Assembly: GCF_016481275.1 (NCBI RefSeq)
Contig: NZ_JAEMNW010000004.1
Location: forward strand, 124,001 to 188,000
Length of the DNA stretch: 64,000 bases
Origin: Antrihabitans auranticaus
Lineage (GTDB): Bacteria; Actinomycetota; Actinomycetes; Mycobacteriales; Mycobacteriaceae
Direction of reading: 5' to 3'
The position numbers and the translations under genes are program-made. The notes under the pieces were generated by a model. The model did no database searches. It was given only the letters and a program-made list of their open reading frames with translations, and had not been told where the DNA came from. Shown here piece by piece: positions 46,601-54,238 of this stretch (position 1 is the first letter of the stretch; the number at the start of each line of letters is the position of its first letter).

Positions 46601-46735
46601 CTCGATGTTGTGCGCAGCGTCAGCCACCTGAACTCGGTGCGGCTGCTCCGCTCGGCCGCTCGTACCCACGAACTGGTCCTGCTGAGCTTCCTGGAGCGCT
46701 ACTACGGGAGCCGGCTCGCGCGTGGCCTGTCGTGA
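43697..46735 (+). CDS. lanB: Full-length class I lanthipeptide dehydratase (LanB)
   Basis: A 1012-residue LanB, the size of NisB-type enzymes. The N-terminal glutamylation domain (about residues 1-700) has the family motif RATPFGLFAG at 79-88. The C-terminal elimination (SpaB_C) domain, about 728-1005, includes EWLYLKVYTG and WFFLRYGDPDHHLRVRLHG. In this family glutamyl-tRNA supplies Glu to Ser/Thr side chains, then elimination gives dehydroalanine/dehydrobutyrine. Both halves are on one polypeptide, unlike split thiopeptide-type enzymes. AAGGAG at 43685-43690 precedes the ATG. The precursor gene follows about 150 bp downstream. Confidence 0.9.
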   Translation: MPESFDAQFFVLRAPLLPLEELDKLRADQTYWRTLVSRPDVREALYLGSPALTRRLDDDDPDDRVVASLTAYLVRMCTRATPFGLFAGCSLGTVGADTALLVDGPEGTTRRSRPDTEVLTTLVERLVADPATRPSMAVEPNSSRYHAAGALRLIESRWQKDRRTHHLVVVEDDAPLRFALEAATGGAVVDDVVKAVAAQVEVDLDEARDYVDALVAAKVLTPVAEPTVTGPEPLAHVLSSLRGHDSTVTALARVSSELAALDAAGLGNPLSSYESATATLREFADGNDAHLIQVDLHRKGSGLTLGSDTVDLITKGLALLHKVSPSSEDPALARFKAEFAARYADREVPLMEALDEELGIGFDRSHHPASDESRLLAGLDLGGEAQPSEFGARDAVLLDVLLRARESDSTSIELDADLIKRLEPPTRLPLPDAFAVSANLLGSGVEIESVCGPSGAELLGRFCHGDAALEQAVRAHLRAEEAHAPGVVFAELVHLPEGRIGNILTRPVLRGHELILLGRSGAPTDRQIGVDELTVRLDGDRIVLFCPRLGAEVRPRLTTAHNAAWRGFGVYRFLAALPGDGVADAFGWNWGACASAPWLPRVTGAAGSVVLSRARWRLSAAEIAAVTGRDPVAAWAELASRRGLPTELLIVDGDNRLYIDTASAALTSMAAKVLRGRTSALVDEVLSTGTAVGPQGRFEHELIVPFVRRAEPEAAPDQRPTGAATAVRRTFTPGGEWLYLKVYTGTATADRVLTGALGPVLAQLADAGVADRWFFLRYGDPDHHLRVRLHGEPSALLGAAMPALSDALAPRIEDGTVWKIVVDTYQREIERYGGDAGIELAEQIHAVDSVAVIAALPLLDGEEDARWKLCLYATDRLLADAGLDIAARRAWVRDAAAGYRTEYPNAPGLDPGIGARWRTERADLSRLLDDTVDHPWEPVREVFRERSVGLAPLFAELAARRDQLTAPYLDVVRSVSHLNSVRLLRSAARTHELVLLSFLERYYGSRLARGLS

Positions 46736-46888
46736 CGTGCATGCCGTTCGACACGGCACGCGGCGCCAAAATCATTGTTTACCAAAAGATTCCGGAAAAA
46801 AATTGTCTCCCCCGGACCGGCCGGCTGCTCTTACTTATGAGCGAGGCCCACGGGGGCAACGCCGACACAACACCCACAAGGAGAAGAA

Positions 46889-47038
46889 ATGAACACCAAC
46901 CGTGACAAGCTTGCCCTTCGTCGCAGCAGCATCCGTTCGCTGACGGTCGACGAGCTGCGGACCGCACATGGCGGCAAGCCCAAGTTCTCGGAGCACGGCA
47001 CCCAGTGCGCGACGTCCGACAAGTGCAAGACCAAGTAG
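46889..47038 (+). CDS. lanA: Lanthipeptide precursor peptide (LanA), 49 residues
   Basis: A short gene encoding 49 residues. Residues 1-29 form the leader: KLALRRSSIRSLTVDEL, then TAHGG, the pattern L..eTiR.Lt.deL..v.GG of class I leaders with a double-glycine site. Cleavage after Gly29 would leave a 20-residue core beginning KPKFSEHG, with Cys40 and Cys46 (core 11 and 17) and Ser34, Thr38, Thr42, Ser43 and Thr48 as dehydration candidates. Two thioether rings are possible, for example Thr42 to Cys46 and Ser34 to Cys40. The core is basic and has no long hydrophobic run. AAGGAGAAGAA lies directly upstream. Placement between LanB and LanC supports the call strongly. Confidence 0.87.
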   Translation: MNTNRDKLALRRSSIRSLTVDELRTAHGGKPKFSEHGTQCATSDKCKTK

Positions 47039-47079
47039 TTCGACGGTCTTAAGCCTGAGTGAAGTCGACACACCCCCCG

Positions 47080-47109
47080 CCGCCCCATGGCCCACCGGCC
47101 ATGGGGCGG
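47080..47109 (+). terminator. Strong hairpin after lanA
   Basis: CCGCCCCATGGCC at 47080-47092 and GGCCATGGGGCGG at 47097-47109 form a perfect 13-bp stem with a four-base loop, followed by a short TTG. It lies 41 bp after the precursor stop and before the sigma factor. A partial terminator here would make lanA mRNA more abundant than the downstream sigma/lanC message, a common arrangement in peptide clusters. Confidence 0.7.
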
Positions 47110-47224
47110 TTGTCGTGTGCGCGACGATACTTGCCGCGGGGACAGGAAATCCTTCCCTGTCAGGGGGTCGATTCTCGTGCTCGGGAGATTCTGCTACGAG
47201 TGACTTTTGCGGACCATTACGTCC

Positions 47225-47971
47225 ATGACATCGACATCCGGACGCAGCCACGGCGAGTGTCCCACTGACGCCGACCTGGCCAAGGCCGCCGCGGCCGGCG
47301 ACCGCACCGCGTTCGCCGCGATCTATCAGCGATACTCCGTTCGGCTGCACAAGTATTGCGTGACGGTCGTGCACGATCATCATCTCGCCGCGGACTGCGT
47401 GCACGATGCCTTCTGCGCGGCGGCAACAGAGCTGCCGAGGCTACGGGACCCGGACAAGCTGGCCCCGTGGCTGTATGCGATCACTCGGCGGAACGCATTG
47501 CGCGCCTTGCGTCTTCGACACCGTGAAGCCGCCAGCGACGAAGTTGCCGACAGCCCTTCGGCCGAGCCGGAGCCGTTCACCGTCGCATCACGAAACGAGC
47601 TGGCGCACTTGCTGACCCAAGCCACCGAAGGCTTGCCGGAGCGGGATCGCCGGGTGCTGGAGCTCACCTACCAGCAGGGCCTCACCGGCCCGGAGCTCGC
47701 AGCTGCCCTTGGTATCAGCCATGATTCGGCGAAGAAGTTGCTACAGCGAGTACGTGCGACAGTCGAGCGATCCATCGGCGCACTGTTGGTCGTGCGCCGC
47801 GCCGACCTGAACGGCTGCCGGACGTTGGCCGCGACGCTGGCCGGTTCGGACGGGAAGTTCACCGTCCTGCTCCGCAAACGCGTTGCGCGCCATATCGAGT
47901 CGTGCGCGCCCTGCGACGACTATCGGCGCAGCGTCTTCAACGCGGCCACCATCTTGCGCGATGCGGCCTGA
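47225..47971 (+). CDS. ECF-type sigma factor with C-terminal CxxC (zinc-finger-like) motif
   Basis: A 248-residue sigma-70 family protein. Region 2 (about residues 25-90) has FAAIYQRYSVRLHKYC and the AADCVHDAFCAAATELPRLR helix; region 4 (about 130-185) has LPERDRRVLELTYQQGLTGP and LAAALGISHDSAKKLLQRVR. The last 60 residues end in ARHIESCAPCDDYRRS, with Cys227 and Cys230, reminiscent of zinc-binding anti-sigma (ZAS) heads that are usually separate proteins. Placement inside a lanthipeptide cluster, overlapping lanC by 11 bp, suggests it drives cluster transcription. ATG at 47225 is chosen; the longer TTG-started frame lacks support. Confidence 0.82.
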   Translation: MTSTSGRSHGECPTDADLAKAAAAGDRTAFAAIYQRYSVRLHKYCVTVVHDHHLAADCVHDAFCAAATELPRLRDPDKLAPWLYAITRRNALRALRLRHREAASDEVADSPSAEPEPFTVASRNELAHLLTQATEGLPERDRRVLELTYQQGLTGPELAAALGISHDSAKKLLQRVRATVERSIGALLVVRRADLNGCRTLAATLAGSDGKFTVLLRKRVARHIESCAPCDDYRRSVFNAATILRDAA

Positions 47972-49118
47972 CTCGGTGTCGCCGTGGCGTGGGCTGCTGC
48001 GCGCGGAGGAACGCGAGCGTGCATTACGGGTCGTCGACGACATCGCGCGGCGGCTGGGTTCGCTGCACCCCGAGGACCTCAACCCGGCACTGTGCGACGG
48101 TTCGGCGGGAATCGCTCTCGCACTCGCGCATGTATCTCTCGCGACCGGCGGCGATCGGGCGACTGCCGACGATTTCCTCTGTTCGGCCTATGACACGCTC
48201 GGCGCGGCCCCTGCCGCTGCGGGCCTCAGCCTTGCCTCCGGAGCGTGCGGTGTCGGGTGGGTCGGCGCGCACTTCGACCGGCTCGCGGGAGTGGAACCGA
48301 CATCCGGCGACATGGACGACCTGTTGCTCCCGCTGCTCGAGGAGTGGGACGGGCCGTGGGAACTGTTCTACGGGTTGGTCGGCTTCGGGGTCTACGCGCT
48401 GGAAGCCGGCGGCGGCTGCCTGGCTCCCGTGCTCGCGCGGCTGTCCGAGATCGCCGTCGACGACTGGGTTACCGACACCCTCACGCTCTTCGGCCCCACT
48501 TCGCGGCGCCCACCGCGGTACGTCGATCTCGGGCTGGCGCACGGGGTGCCCGGCGTGCTCGCGCTGACGAGTGCGGCGGCGCGGTCGGGCGACGGCCGGG
48601 CCAGTGCACTGGTCGCGTCGGCCGCACGATGCTTGCTCGCACACGAATTTCGGCACACCTCGCTGGACAGTCGCTTTCCGGCGACGATCGAACCCGGTGT
48701 TGAGCCCACGCCGACCCAGGTGGCGTGGTGTTACGGCGACGCCGGTGCGGCGCTGGCACTGGCTGCCGCAAGCGCTGCGCTGACGGACCCCGATATCGGT
48801 GCCGCCGCGGCTCGCGCTGCCGCAGCGGCCGCGACGCGGTCCTACGAGACCTCGGGCGTGGCCGGTCTCGGACTGTGTCACGGAACGGCCGGAGTCGCAC
48901 ACACCATGGGCAGGCTGGCGTGCCATGAGGAGTCCGTCACACCGGCCGCGCGGGAGTGGGCGCTACGGCTGCTGCACGAGGCCGAATCCGGACGGTTGCC
49001 CGAAACCCCGGGCGTTCTCGACGGACAGGCGGGCGTAGCGCTGGCGCTGCTCGCCGCGGCGACCGATATCGACCCGACGTGGGATCGCGTCCTGTTGTTG
49101 TCGTCCATCGGTTCGTAG
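47961..49118 (+). CDS. lanC: Lanthionine synthetase C-like cyclase (LanC)
   Basis: A 385-residue LanC cyclase that joins cysteine thiols to dehydrated residues. The barrel has the glycine-rich repeats LCDGSAGIALALAHV, LASGACGVGWVGAHF and DLGLAHGVPGVLAL. The zinc ligands are Cys257 (WCYGDAGAAL), Cys306 and His307 (LCHGTAGVAH), a complete set. ATG at 47961 overlaps the sigma-factor gene by 11 bp. It is the last gene of the cluster; no immunity (LanFEG or LanI) gene is seen. Confidence 0.92.
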   Translation: MRPDSVSPWRGLLRAEERERALRVVDDIARRLGSLHPEDLNPALCDGSAGIALALAHVSLATGGDRATADDFLCSAYDTLGAAPAAAGLSLASGACGVGWVGAHFDRLAGVEPTSGDMDDLLLPLLEEWDGPWELFYGLVGFGVYALEAGGGCLAPVLARLSEIAVDDWVTDTLTLFGPTSRRPPRYVDLGLAHGVPGVLALTSAAARSGDGRASALVASAARCLLAHEFRHTSLDSRFPATIEPGVEPTPTQVAWCYGDAGAALALAAASAALTDPDIGAAAARAAAAAATRSYETSGVAGLGLCHGTAGVAHTMGRLACHEESVTPAAREWALRLLHEAESGRLPETPGVLDGQAGVALALLAAATDIDPTWDRVLLLSSIGS

Positions 49119-49158
49119 CTGCCGAGCGGTCGGAAACACAGTATCCGGACTCGCAACG

Positions 49159-49204
49159 ACGACCTGGGACTTCGGAGGTACGACCTGGGATTCCGAAGGA
49201 ATCC
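49159..49204. repeat. Short tandem repeat and hairpin between lanC and tRNA-Lys
   Basis: ACGACCTGGGACTTCGGAGG at 49159 is repeated imperfectly from 49180, a 21-bp period. GGATTCC (49188-49194) and GGAATCC (49198-49204) form a 7-bp hairpin with a three-base loop. It may end transcription of lanC or of the convergent tRNA. Confidence 0.4.
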
Positions 49205-49227
49205 GCAGGTAGATCGGTATTTCTTGG

Positions 49228-49300
<73 letters not shown>

Positions 49301-49589
49301 GAAACCGTGCGGGAGAGACCATAACAGGATCGGGGCTCGGAAGTGAAATCCGTTTGGGTTGCGGGTGTGTTTCGGTTCGGTGCGGGCTGTAACGATCCGG
49401 GTCCGCCGCCCCATTTCAGTGATAGAAGTCCCAGGGCTGCAACGTACTTGTGATTGGTTCGCGGGCTCTGGTGCTGGCAGAATAGGGGCTTGCACACGGT
49501 CTCGACGCGCAGTCCCTCAGGGGATGGGGAAAGCGCATTTGGGTCGACGCAGACGTGGCAGCTGAGTGAGAACATGAAGCGGAGTTCGC

Positions 49590-50819
49590 ATGAAACTATG
49601 TCGCGGCAGTGATCGACGGACCACGACCCGGATAAAGACCGCGCTCATCGCGGTCACGGTGTCGTTTGCCGGCATCGCCATGTTGTCCGGGTGCACCGTG
49701 GGCAGCGAGGACGCAGCGCCCGCGTCCGCGCCCATCGATTCGAATCCTTTGACCGAGCTGATGAAGCCGAAGGTGACATCGGTCGTCAAGGACGGTGACG
49801 TCGGCATTTCGCCGAGCGTTCCGATAAAGACCGAGGTCGCGGACGGAAAGTTTGCCGCCGTCACCTTACTGACTCCCGACGGAACGCCTGTTCAGGGCGC
49901 CATCGCGCCGGACGGAAAGTCCTGGCAGAACACCGAACCGCTCGGCTACAACCGGGAGTACACGCTGACCGCTGAGGCGTTGGGCCTCGGCGGCTCGACG
50001 TCGGCCCGGATGGTCTTCACGACGAGCGTGCCGGACAACTTGACCAAGCCCTACCTGAACCCCGGAGACAACGCCGTGGTCGGCATTGCGCAGCCGGTGG
50101 CGATTCAGTTCGACGAGGTGATCCCGGACCGCCTGGCGGCGCAGCAAGCCATCACCGTCGTCACGGACCCGCCGGTCGAGGGCGCGTTCTACTGGGTCAA
50201 CGGACGTGAGGTCCGGTGGCGGCCCGAGAACTTCTGGAATCCTGGGACAAAGGTCACAGTCGACGTCAACGTCTACGGCAAGGACCTGGGCAACGGCGTC
50301 TTCGGGTCGGAGGACATCAGCACGCATTTCACGATCGGTGACGCGGTGATTCTGACCGCCGACGACAACACGAAGGAAGTTGTGGTCACGCGCAACGGCG
50401 AGGTGATCAAGACGATGCCGACGTCGATGGGCAAGGCGGGCGACGAGACGCCCAACGGCACCTACATCATCGCCGACCGGCACGAACGCATCATCATGGA
50501 CTCGTCGACGTACGGCGTGCCCTCGGACTCACCCGATGGGTACAAGACGCCCGTCGACTATGCGACGCGCATGTCCTACAGCGGCATCTTCCTGCACTCG
50601 GCGCCGTGGTCTGTCGGGCAACAGGGCTACTCGAACGTGAGTCACGGGTGCTTGAACCTGAGTCCAGCCAATGCGATCTGGGTCTTCAACAACACCAAGC
50701 TCGGCGATGTCGCAATCGTTAAGAACACGAGTGGGGGCACCCTTTCGGGCACTGACGGGCTCGGCGACTGGAACATTCCGTGGTCGGAGTGGAAGGCGGG
50801 CAACGCGGGCCAGCAGTAG
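49590..50819 (+). CDS. L,D-transpeptidase lipoprotein
   Basis: A 409-residue cell-wall L,D-transpeptidase that would make 3-3 cross-links in peptidoglycan. A signal peptide with lipobox MLSGC (Cys35) is followed by two Ig-like domains (about residues 60-250) and a YkuD catalytic domain (about 255-385) with HSAPWSVG and SHGCLNLS, catalytic Cys354. This is the layout of LdtMt2/LdtMt5 (LppS). ATG at 49590 has GGAG upstream. The 289 bp between tRNA-Lys and this gene show nothing else. A strong terminator follows. Confidence 0.92.
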   Translation: MKLCRGSDRRTTTRIKTALIAVTVSFAGIAMLSGCTVGSEDAAPASAPIDSNPLTELMKPKVTSVVKDGDVGISPSVPIKTEVADGKFAAVTLLTPDGTPVQGAIAPDGKSWQNTEPLGYNREYTLTAEALGLGGSTSARMVFTTSVPDNLTKPYLNPGDNAVVGIAQPVAIQFDEVIPDRLAAQQAITVVTDPPVEGAFYWVNGREVRWRPENFWNPGTKVTVDVNVYGKDLGNGVFGSEDISTHFTIGDAVILTADDNTKEVVVTRNGEVIKTMPTSMGKAGDETPNGTYIIADRHERIIMDSSTYGVPSDSPDGYKTPVDYATRMSYSGIFLHSAPWSVGQQGYSNVSHGCLNLSPANAIWVFNNTKLGDVAIVKNTSGGTLSGTDGLGDWNIPWSEWKAGNAGQQ

Positions 50820-50836
50820 CCGCGCAGAGTCGAAAC

Positions 50837-50877
50837 AGGCGAGGCCGGTTCTCCATTTCGGAGAACCGGCCTCGCCT
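50837..50877. terminator. Bidirectional intrinsic terminator
   Basis: AGGCGAGGCCGGTTCTCC at 50837-50854 pairs perfectly with GGAGAACCGGCCTCGCCT at 50860-50877 around loop ATTTC; 18 bp stem followed by TTT. It lies between the transpeptidase and the convergent tRNA-His. Confidence 0.93.
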
Positions 50878-50881
50878 TTTG

Positions 50882-50955
50882 GGTGAGTGACGGGACTCGA
50901 ACCCGCGACATTCAGGATCACAACCTGACGCTCTACCAGCTGAACTACACCCACC
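50882..50955 (-). tRNA. tRNA-His (GTG)
   Basis: A minus-strand cloverleaf with acceptor GTGGGTG/CACTCAC plus the extra G-1:C73 pair typical of tRNA-His, D arm GTTCAGCTGGTAGAGC, anticodon loop TTGTGAT (anticodon GTG) and T arm CGGGTTCGAGTCCCG. CCA is not fully encoded. Confidence 0.95.
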
Positions 50956-51040
50956 ACGGCTCGTTCCGGGCTGGGCCCCAAACTTGCAGCGCCGTCGATA
51001 CTAGCGTGCGAAGTGCGTCGCCCGCCAATCGTTAGCCGTC

Positions 51041-51646
51041 TCAGGCCTTCCTGTTGGCAAGATCACTCGCAACGGCCGCGATTTCCGACGTCGACGGACC
51101 GGGCTCGGCAACGAACGCGGTGCGGCGGTAGTACTCGAGCTCGCGGATCGACTCCTGGATGTCCGCGAGTGCACGGTGTGCCAGACCCTTTTCGGGCTGA
51201 CCGAAGTAGATGCGTGGGTACCAGCGGCGGCACAGTTCCTTGATCGAGCTGACGTCGATCATCCGGTAGTGCAGGTATGCGTCGAGTTCGGGCATGTCGC
51301 GCGCGATGAATCCGCGATCTGTCGCGATGGAGTTACCCGCCAGCGGCACGGTTCCGGCGACCGGAACGTGCTCTCGGATGTACTCCAGAATTCGCTTCTC
51401 CGCGTCGGCGAGGCTGACCGTCGACCGCCGAACCTCGTCGGTGAGACCTGACTTGCGGTGCATCTCCGTGACGACATCGGGCATGTCGTCGAGCGCGGCA
51501 TCGTCAGCGTGGATGACTATGTCCACGCCGTCGCCGAGGATGTTCAATTCGCTGTCGGTGACGAGCGCGGCGACCTCGATGAGCTTGTCGGTCTCGAGTC
51601 GCAGCCCGGTCATTTCGCAGTCGATCCACACCAATTTGTCTTGCAC
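51041..51646 (-). CDS. orn: Oligoribonuclease
   Basis: A 201-residue DEDDh 3'-5' exonuclease that degrades nanoRNA and pGpG. Exo I is [11 protein letters not shown] with Asp9 and Glu11. Further motifs are [20 protein letters not shown] and [14 protein letters not shown] at 51646 gives an N terminus that aligns with known Orn; the longer frame reaches into the upstream promoter region. It is divergent from the DUF853 ATPase gene and downstream, on the same strand, is tRNA-His. Confidence 0.95.
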   Translation of the reverse strand: MQDKLVWIDCEMTGLRLETDKLIEVAALVTDSELNILGDGVDIVIHADDAALDDMPDVVTEMHRKSGLTDEVRRSTVSLADAEKRILEYIREHVPVAGTVPLAGNSIATDRGFIARDMPELDAYLHYRMIDVSSIKELCRRWYPRIYFGQPEKGLAHRALADIQESIRELEYYRRTAFVAEPGPSTSEIAAVASDLANRKA

Positions 51647-51774
51647 CGGACCCACAGTAGTCACGCCTAAACGTGGACGTGCTGCGGTCCTCGTGTTGGC
51701 GACCGTCCGATCGTCGGCAATCGTCGGCTCGGCGTAGCCCACGACGTGAGTTCGGCACCGCTAAGGTACGTGGA

Positions 51775-53418
51775 ATGACGACTCCCGACGAGAAGCTTGC
51801 CGCCGCCCGCAAGGCTGCAGCAGAGGCCGCGGCCGCTTTGGAGGCCGCCGAAAAGGAAGCTGCCGCACAGCAACAGGCCGCCGCACCGAGCTCGGGTGGA
51901 TCCGAGAAAGCGCAGACCATCGCGGCGGGGTATGCCTCGGAGGGTGCCGCGCTCGAGCTGGGGACCGTCGTCGTGGACGGCGTTGTCGATCCGCAGGCGC
52001 GCGTCCGAATTCCGCTCGCAACGGTCAACCGGCACGGCCTCGTTGCCGGCGCGACCGGTACCGGCAAGACCAAGACGTTGCAGGGAATCGCCGAGCAGTT
52101 GTCGCGGGCAGGCGTGCCGGTCGTCCTGGCCGACGTCAAGGGCGACCTGTCAGGTTTGTCGAAGCCCGGCGAGTCGAACGACAAGATCAGCACACGGGCG
52201 ACCGAGACCGGCGCGACGGACTGGGCACCCGCGGGTTTTCCGACGCAGTTCGTGTCCCTCGGCACCGAGGGTATCGGCGTGCCGATCCGTGCCACCATCA
52301 CGTCGTTCGGCCCGATCTTGCTGAGCAAGGTGCTGGGGCTCAATGAGACTCAGGAGTCGACTCTCGGGCTGATTTTCCACTGGGCCGACACCCAGGGCCT
52401 CGCGTTGCTCGACCTGAAGGACCTGCGTTCGGTTATCCAGCATCTGACGAGCGACGAGGGCAAAGCCGATCTCAAGGGCATCGGTGGCGTGTCCTCGGCG
52501 ACGGCAGGCGTCATCCTTCGCGCGTTGGTCAATCTCGAAGCCGACGGCGGCGACACCTTCTTCGGCGAGCCCGAACTCGATACCGAAGACCTGTTGCGAA
52601 CGGTCGGCGGCAACGGGATCATCACCCTCTTCGAACTCGGCGCGCAGGCCGCGCGGCCTGCGATGTTCTCGACGTTCCTGATGTGGGTTCTCGCTGACCT
52701 GTTCCAGACGCTGCCCGAGATCGGTGATGTCGACAAGCCGAAGTTGGTTTTCATCTTCGACGAGGCTCATCTGCTGTTCGCCGATGCGTCGAAGGCGTTC
52801 AAAGATCAGGTCGAGCAGACCGTCAAGCTGATCCGCTCGAAAGGAGTCGGTGTCTTCTTCTGCACGCAGTTGCCGACCGATATCCCCAACGAGGTGCTCT
52901 CGCAGCTGGGGGCGCGGATTCAGCACGCGTTGCGAGCGTTCACTCCGGACGACCAGAAGGCGCTCAACAAGACGGTCCGCACGTATCCGAAGACGGATGT
53001 CTACGACCTCGAAAAGGCGCTGACCTCTTTGGGAATCGGCGAGGCCGTCGTGACCGTGCTCTCCGAGCGCGGCGCTCCGACGCCCGTTGCGTGGACGCGC
53101 CTCCGGCCGCCGCGTTCGCTGATGGACACGATCGGCGCAGATGCAATCAAGGCTGCCGCGATGTCCAGCCCGCTGGCGGGTAAGTACGGACAGACCATCG
53201 ACCGCGAGTCGGCCTACGAGAAGCTGAGCGCCAAGATCGCGGCGACCCCCGAGCCGCAGGACGCGCCGCCGCCACCCCCGCCACCTGCGCGCGACGAACC
53301 AACGGCTGCCGAGCGGATCATGAAGAACCCGGCGGTCAAGAGCTTTCTCCGGTCGGCCGCGTCGGCGGCGGGACGTGAGATCAGCCGGAGCATTTTCGGG
53401 ACACGACGAAGGCGATAG
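51775..53418 (+). CDS. DUF853/HerA-like ATPase
   Basis: A 547-residue P-loop ATPase of the HerA-FtsK type. An Ala/Glu-rich coiled-coil stretch (residues 1-45) precedes the ATPase: Walker A GATGTGKT at 92-99, Walker B LVFIFDEAH with Asp329-Glu330. PPPPPPPARDEPTAAERIMK begins a proline-rich segment before the C-terminal tail. It corresponds in position and type to Rv2510c next to orn in M. tuberculosis, as I recall. Its function is unknown. It converges with the cmrA-like gene, 7 bp between stops. Confidence 0.87.
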   Translation: MTTPDEKLAAARKAAAEAAAALEAAEKEAAAQQQAAAPSSGGSEKAQTIAAGYASEGAALELGTVVVDGVVDPQARVRIPLATVNRHGLVAGATGTGKTKTLQGIAEQLSRAGVPVVLADVKGDLSGLSKPGESNDKISTRATETGATDWAPAGFPTQFVSLGTEGIGVPIRATITSFGPILLSKVLGLNETQESTLGLIFHWADTQGLALLDLKDLRSVIQHLTSDEGKADLKGIGGVSSATAGVILRALVNLEADGGDTFFGEPELDTEDLLRTVGGNGIITLFELGAQAARPAMFSTFLMWVLADLFQTLPEIGDVDKPKLVFIFDEAHLLFADASKAFKDQVEQTVKLIRSKGVGVFFCTQLPTDIPNEVLSQLGARIQHALRAFTPDDQKALNKTVRTYPKTDVYDLEKALTSLGIGEAVVTVLSERGAPTPVAWTRLRPPRSLMDTIGADAIKAAAMSSPLAGKYGQTIDRESAYEKLSAKIAATPEPQDAPPPPPPPARDEPTAAERIMKNPAVKSFLRSAASAAGREISRSIFGTRRRR

Positions 53419-53425
53419 GGGCGGG

Positions 53426-54229
53426 TCAGCCGCCGAGCTTCTTGTAGAAGTTCCCCACGATCGGTGCAACGAAGGCGCGAGGACTGTACTGCCCCGCCAC
53501 GGACATGCCCTTGCTGAGTATGCCGGGAACGACGCGCATCTTGTTGCGCGCCAACGCATCCAGTGAGACGCGAGCCGTGTACTCGCTCGAGATCCAGAGG
53601 AAGTCCGGTACGAGCTTGTCGACGATCGACGCGTCGGCGGGGTCGGGGATTTCGGTGCGGACCGGTCCGGGCGCCAGCAGCGTCACGTGCACACCGGTGT
53701 TCTTGAGTTCGCCGCGAAGTGACTCGGCGAAGGTGTTAGCGAATGCTTTTGTTGCCGCGTAGGTTGCGTTGTTCGGAATCGGCATATTGCCTGCGGCAGA
53801 GCCGCTGATCAGGATTCCGCCGGCGGCACGCTGCAGCATTCCCGGTAGGACTGCCAGCGTGAGGTCGTGTACCGCAACAGCATTCAGCTCGACCTGATCG
53901 CGCTCGTAACCGGGATCCAGGCCGGCGATCGGACCGAACGTCGCGATGCCCGCGTTGTTGCAGAGGATCGAGATCTCGCGATCGGCGAGCTCGGCAACGA
54001 ACTCGGTGCGGCGCTCGCGGTCGGCGAGGTCGAGCGGCCGAACCTCGGCCTCGACGCCGTACCTGGCGCGCAGCTCGGTCGCCAATGCTTCGAGCAGGTC
54101 ACCGCGGCGCGCGACAAGGATGAGGGAGTACCCGCGCGCGGCAAGTTCCGTGGCGAGGGCAACGCCGATTCCTGACGATGCACCGGTGACGACGGCGCGG
54201 CTTTCGGCTGTGGGGGAAGGCAGACTCAC
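53426..54229 (-). CDS. cmrA: SDR, CmrA-like mycolate reductase
   Basis: A 267-residue SDR with TGASSGIG near residue 15, NNAGIATFGPIAGLD, and the active-site YAATK in NATYAATKAFANTF. The stretch RMRVVPG-like ending (NKMRVVPGILSKGMSVAGQY) and overall length match Rv2509/CmrA, which reduces the beta-keto precursor to mature mycolic acid. Genome order with orn and the DUF853 ATPase supports this. The ATG at 54229 lies 10 bp from the stop of the acyltransferase gene upstream on the same strand. The assignment relies on recalled similarity. Confidence 0.8.
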   Translation of the reverse strand: MSLPSPTAESRAVVTGASSGIGVALATELAARGYSLILVARRGDLLEALATELRARYGVEAEVRPLDLADRERRTEFVAELADREISILCNNAGIATFGPIAGLDPGYERDQVELNAVAVHDLTLAVLPGMLQRAAGGILISGSAAGNMPIPNNATYAATKAFANTFAESLRGELKNTGVHVTLLAPGPVRTEIPDPADASIVDKLVPDFLWISSEYTARVSLDALARNKMRVVPGILSKGMSVAGQYSPRAFVAPIVGNFYKKLGG

Positions 54230-54238
54230 GTCGACAGG

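Noticed and set aside
46736-47224. A second precursor peptide next to lanA
   Set aside because: No other short frame here has both a ribosome-binding site and a GG leader with Cys in the core.
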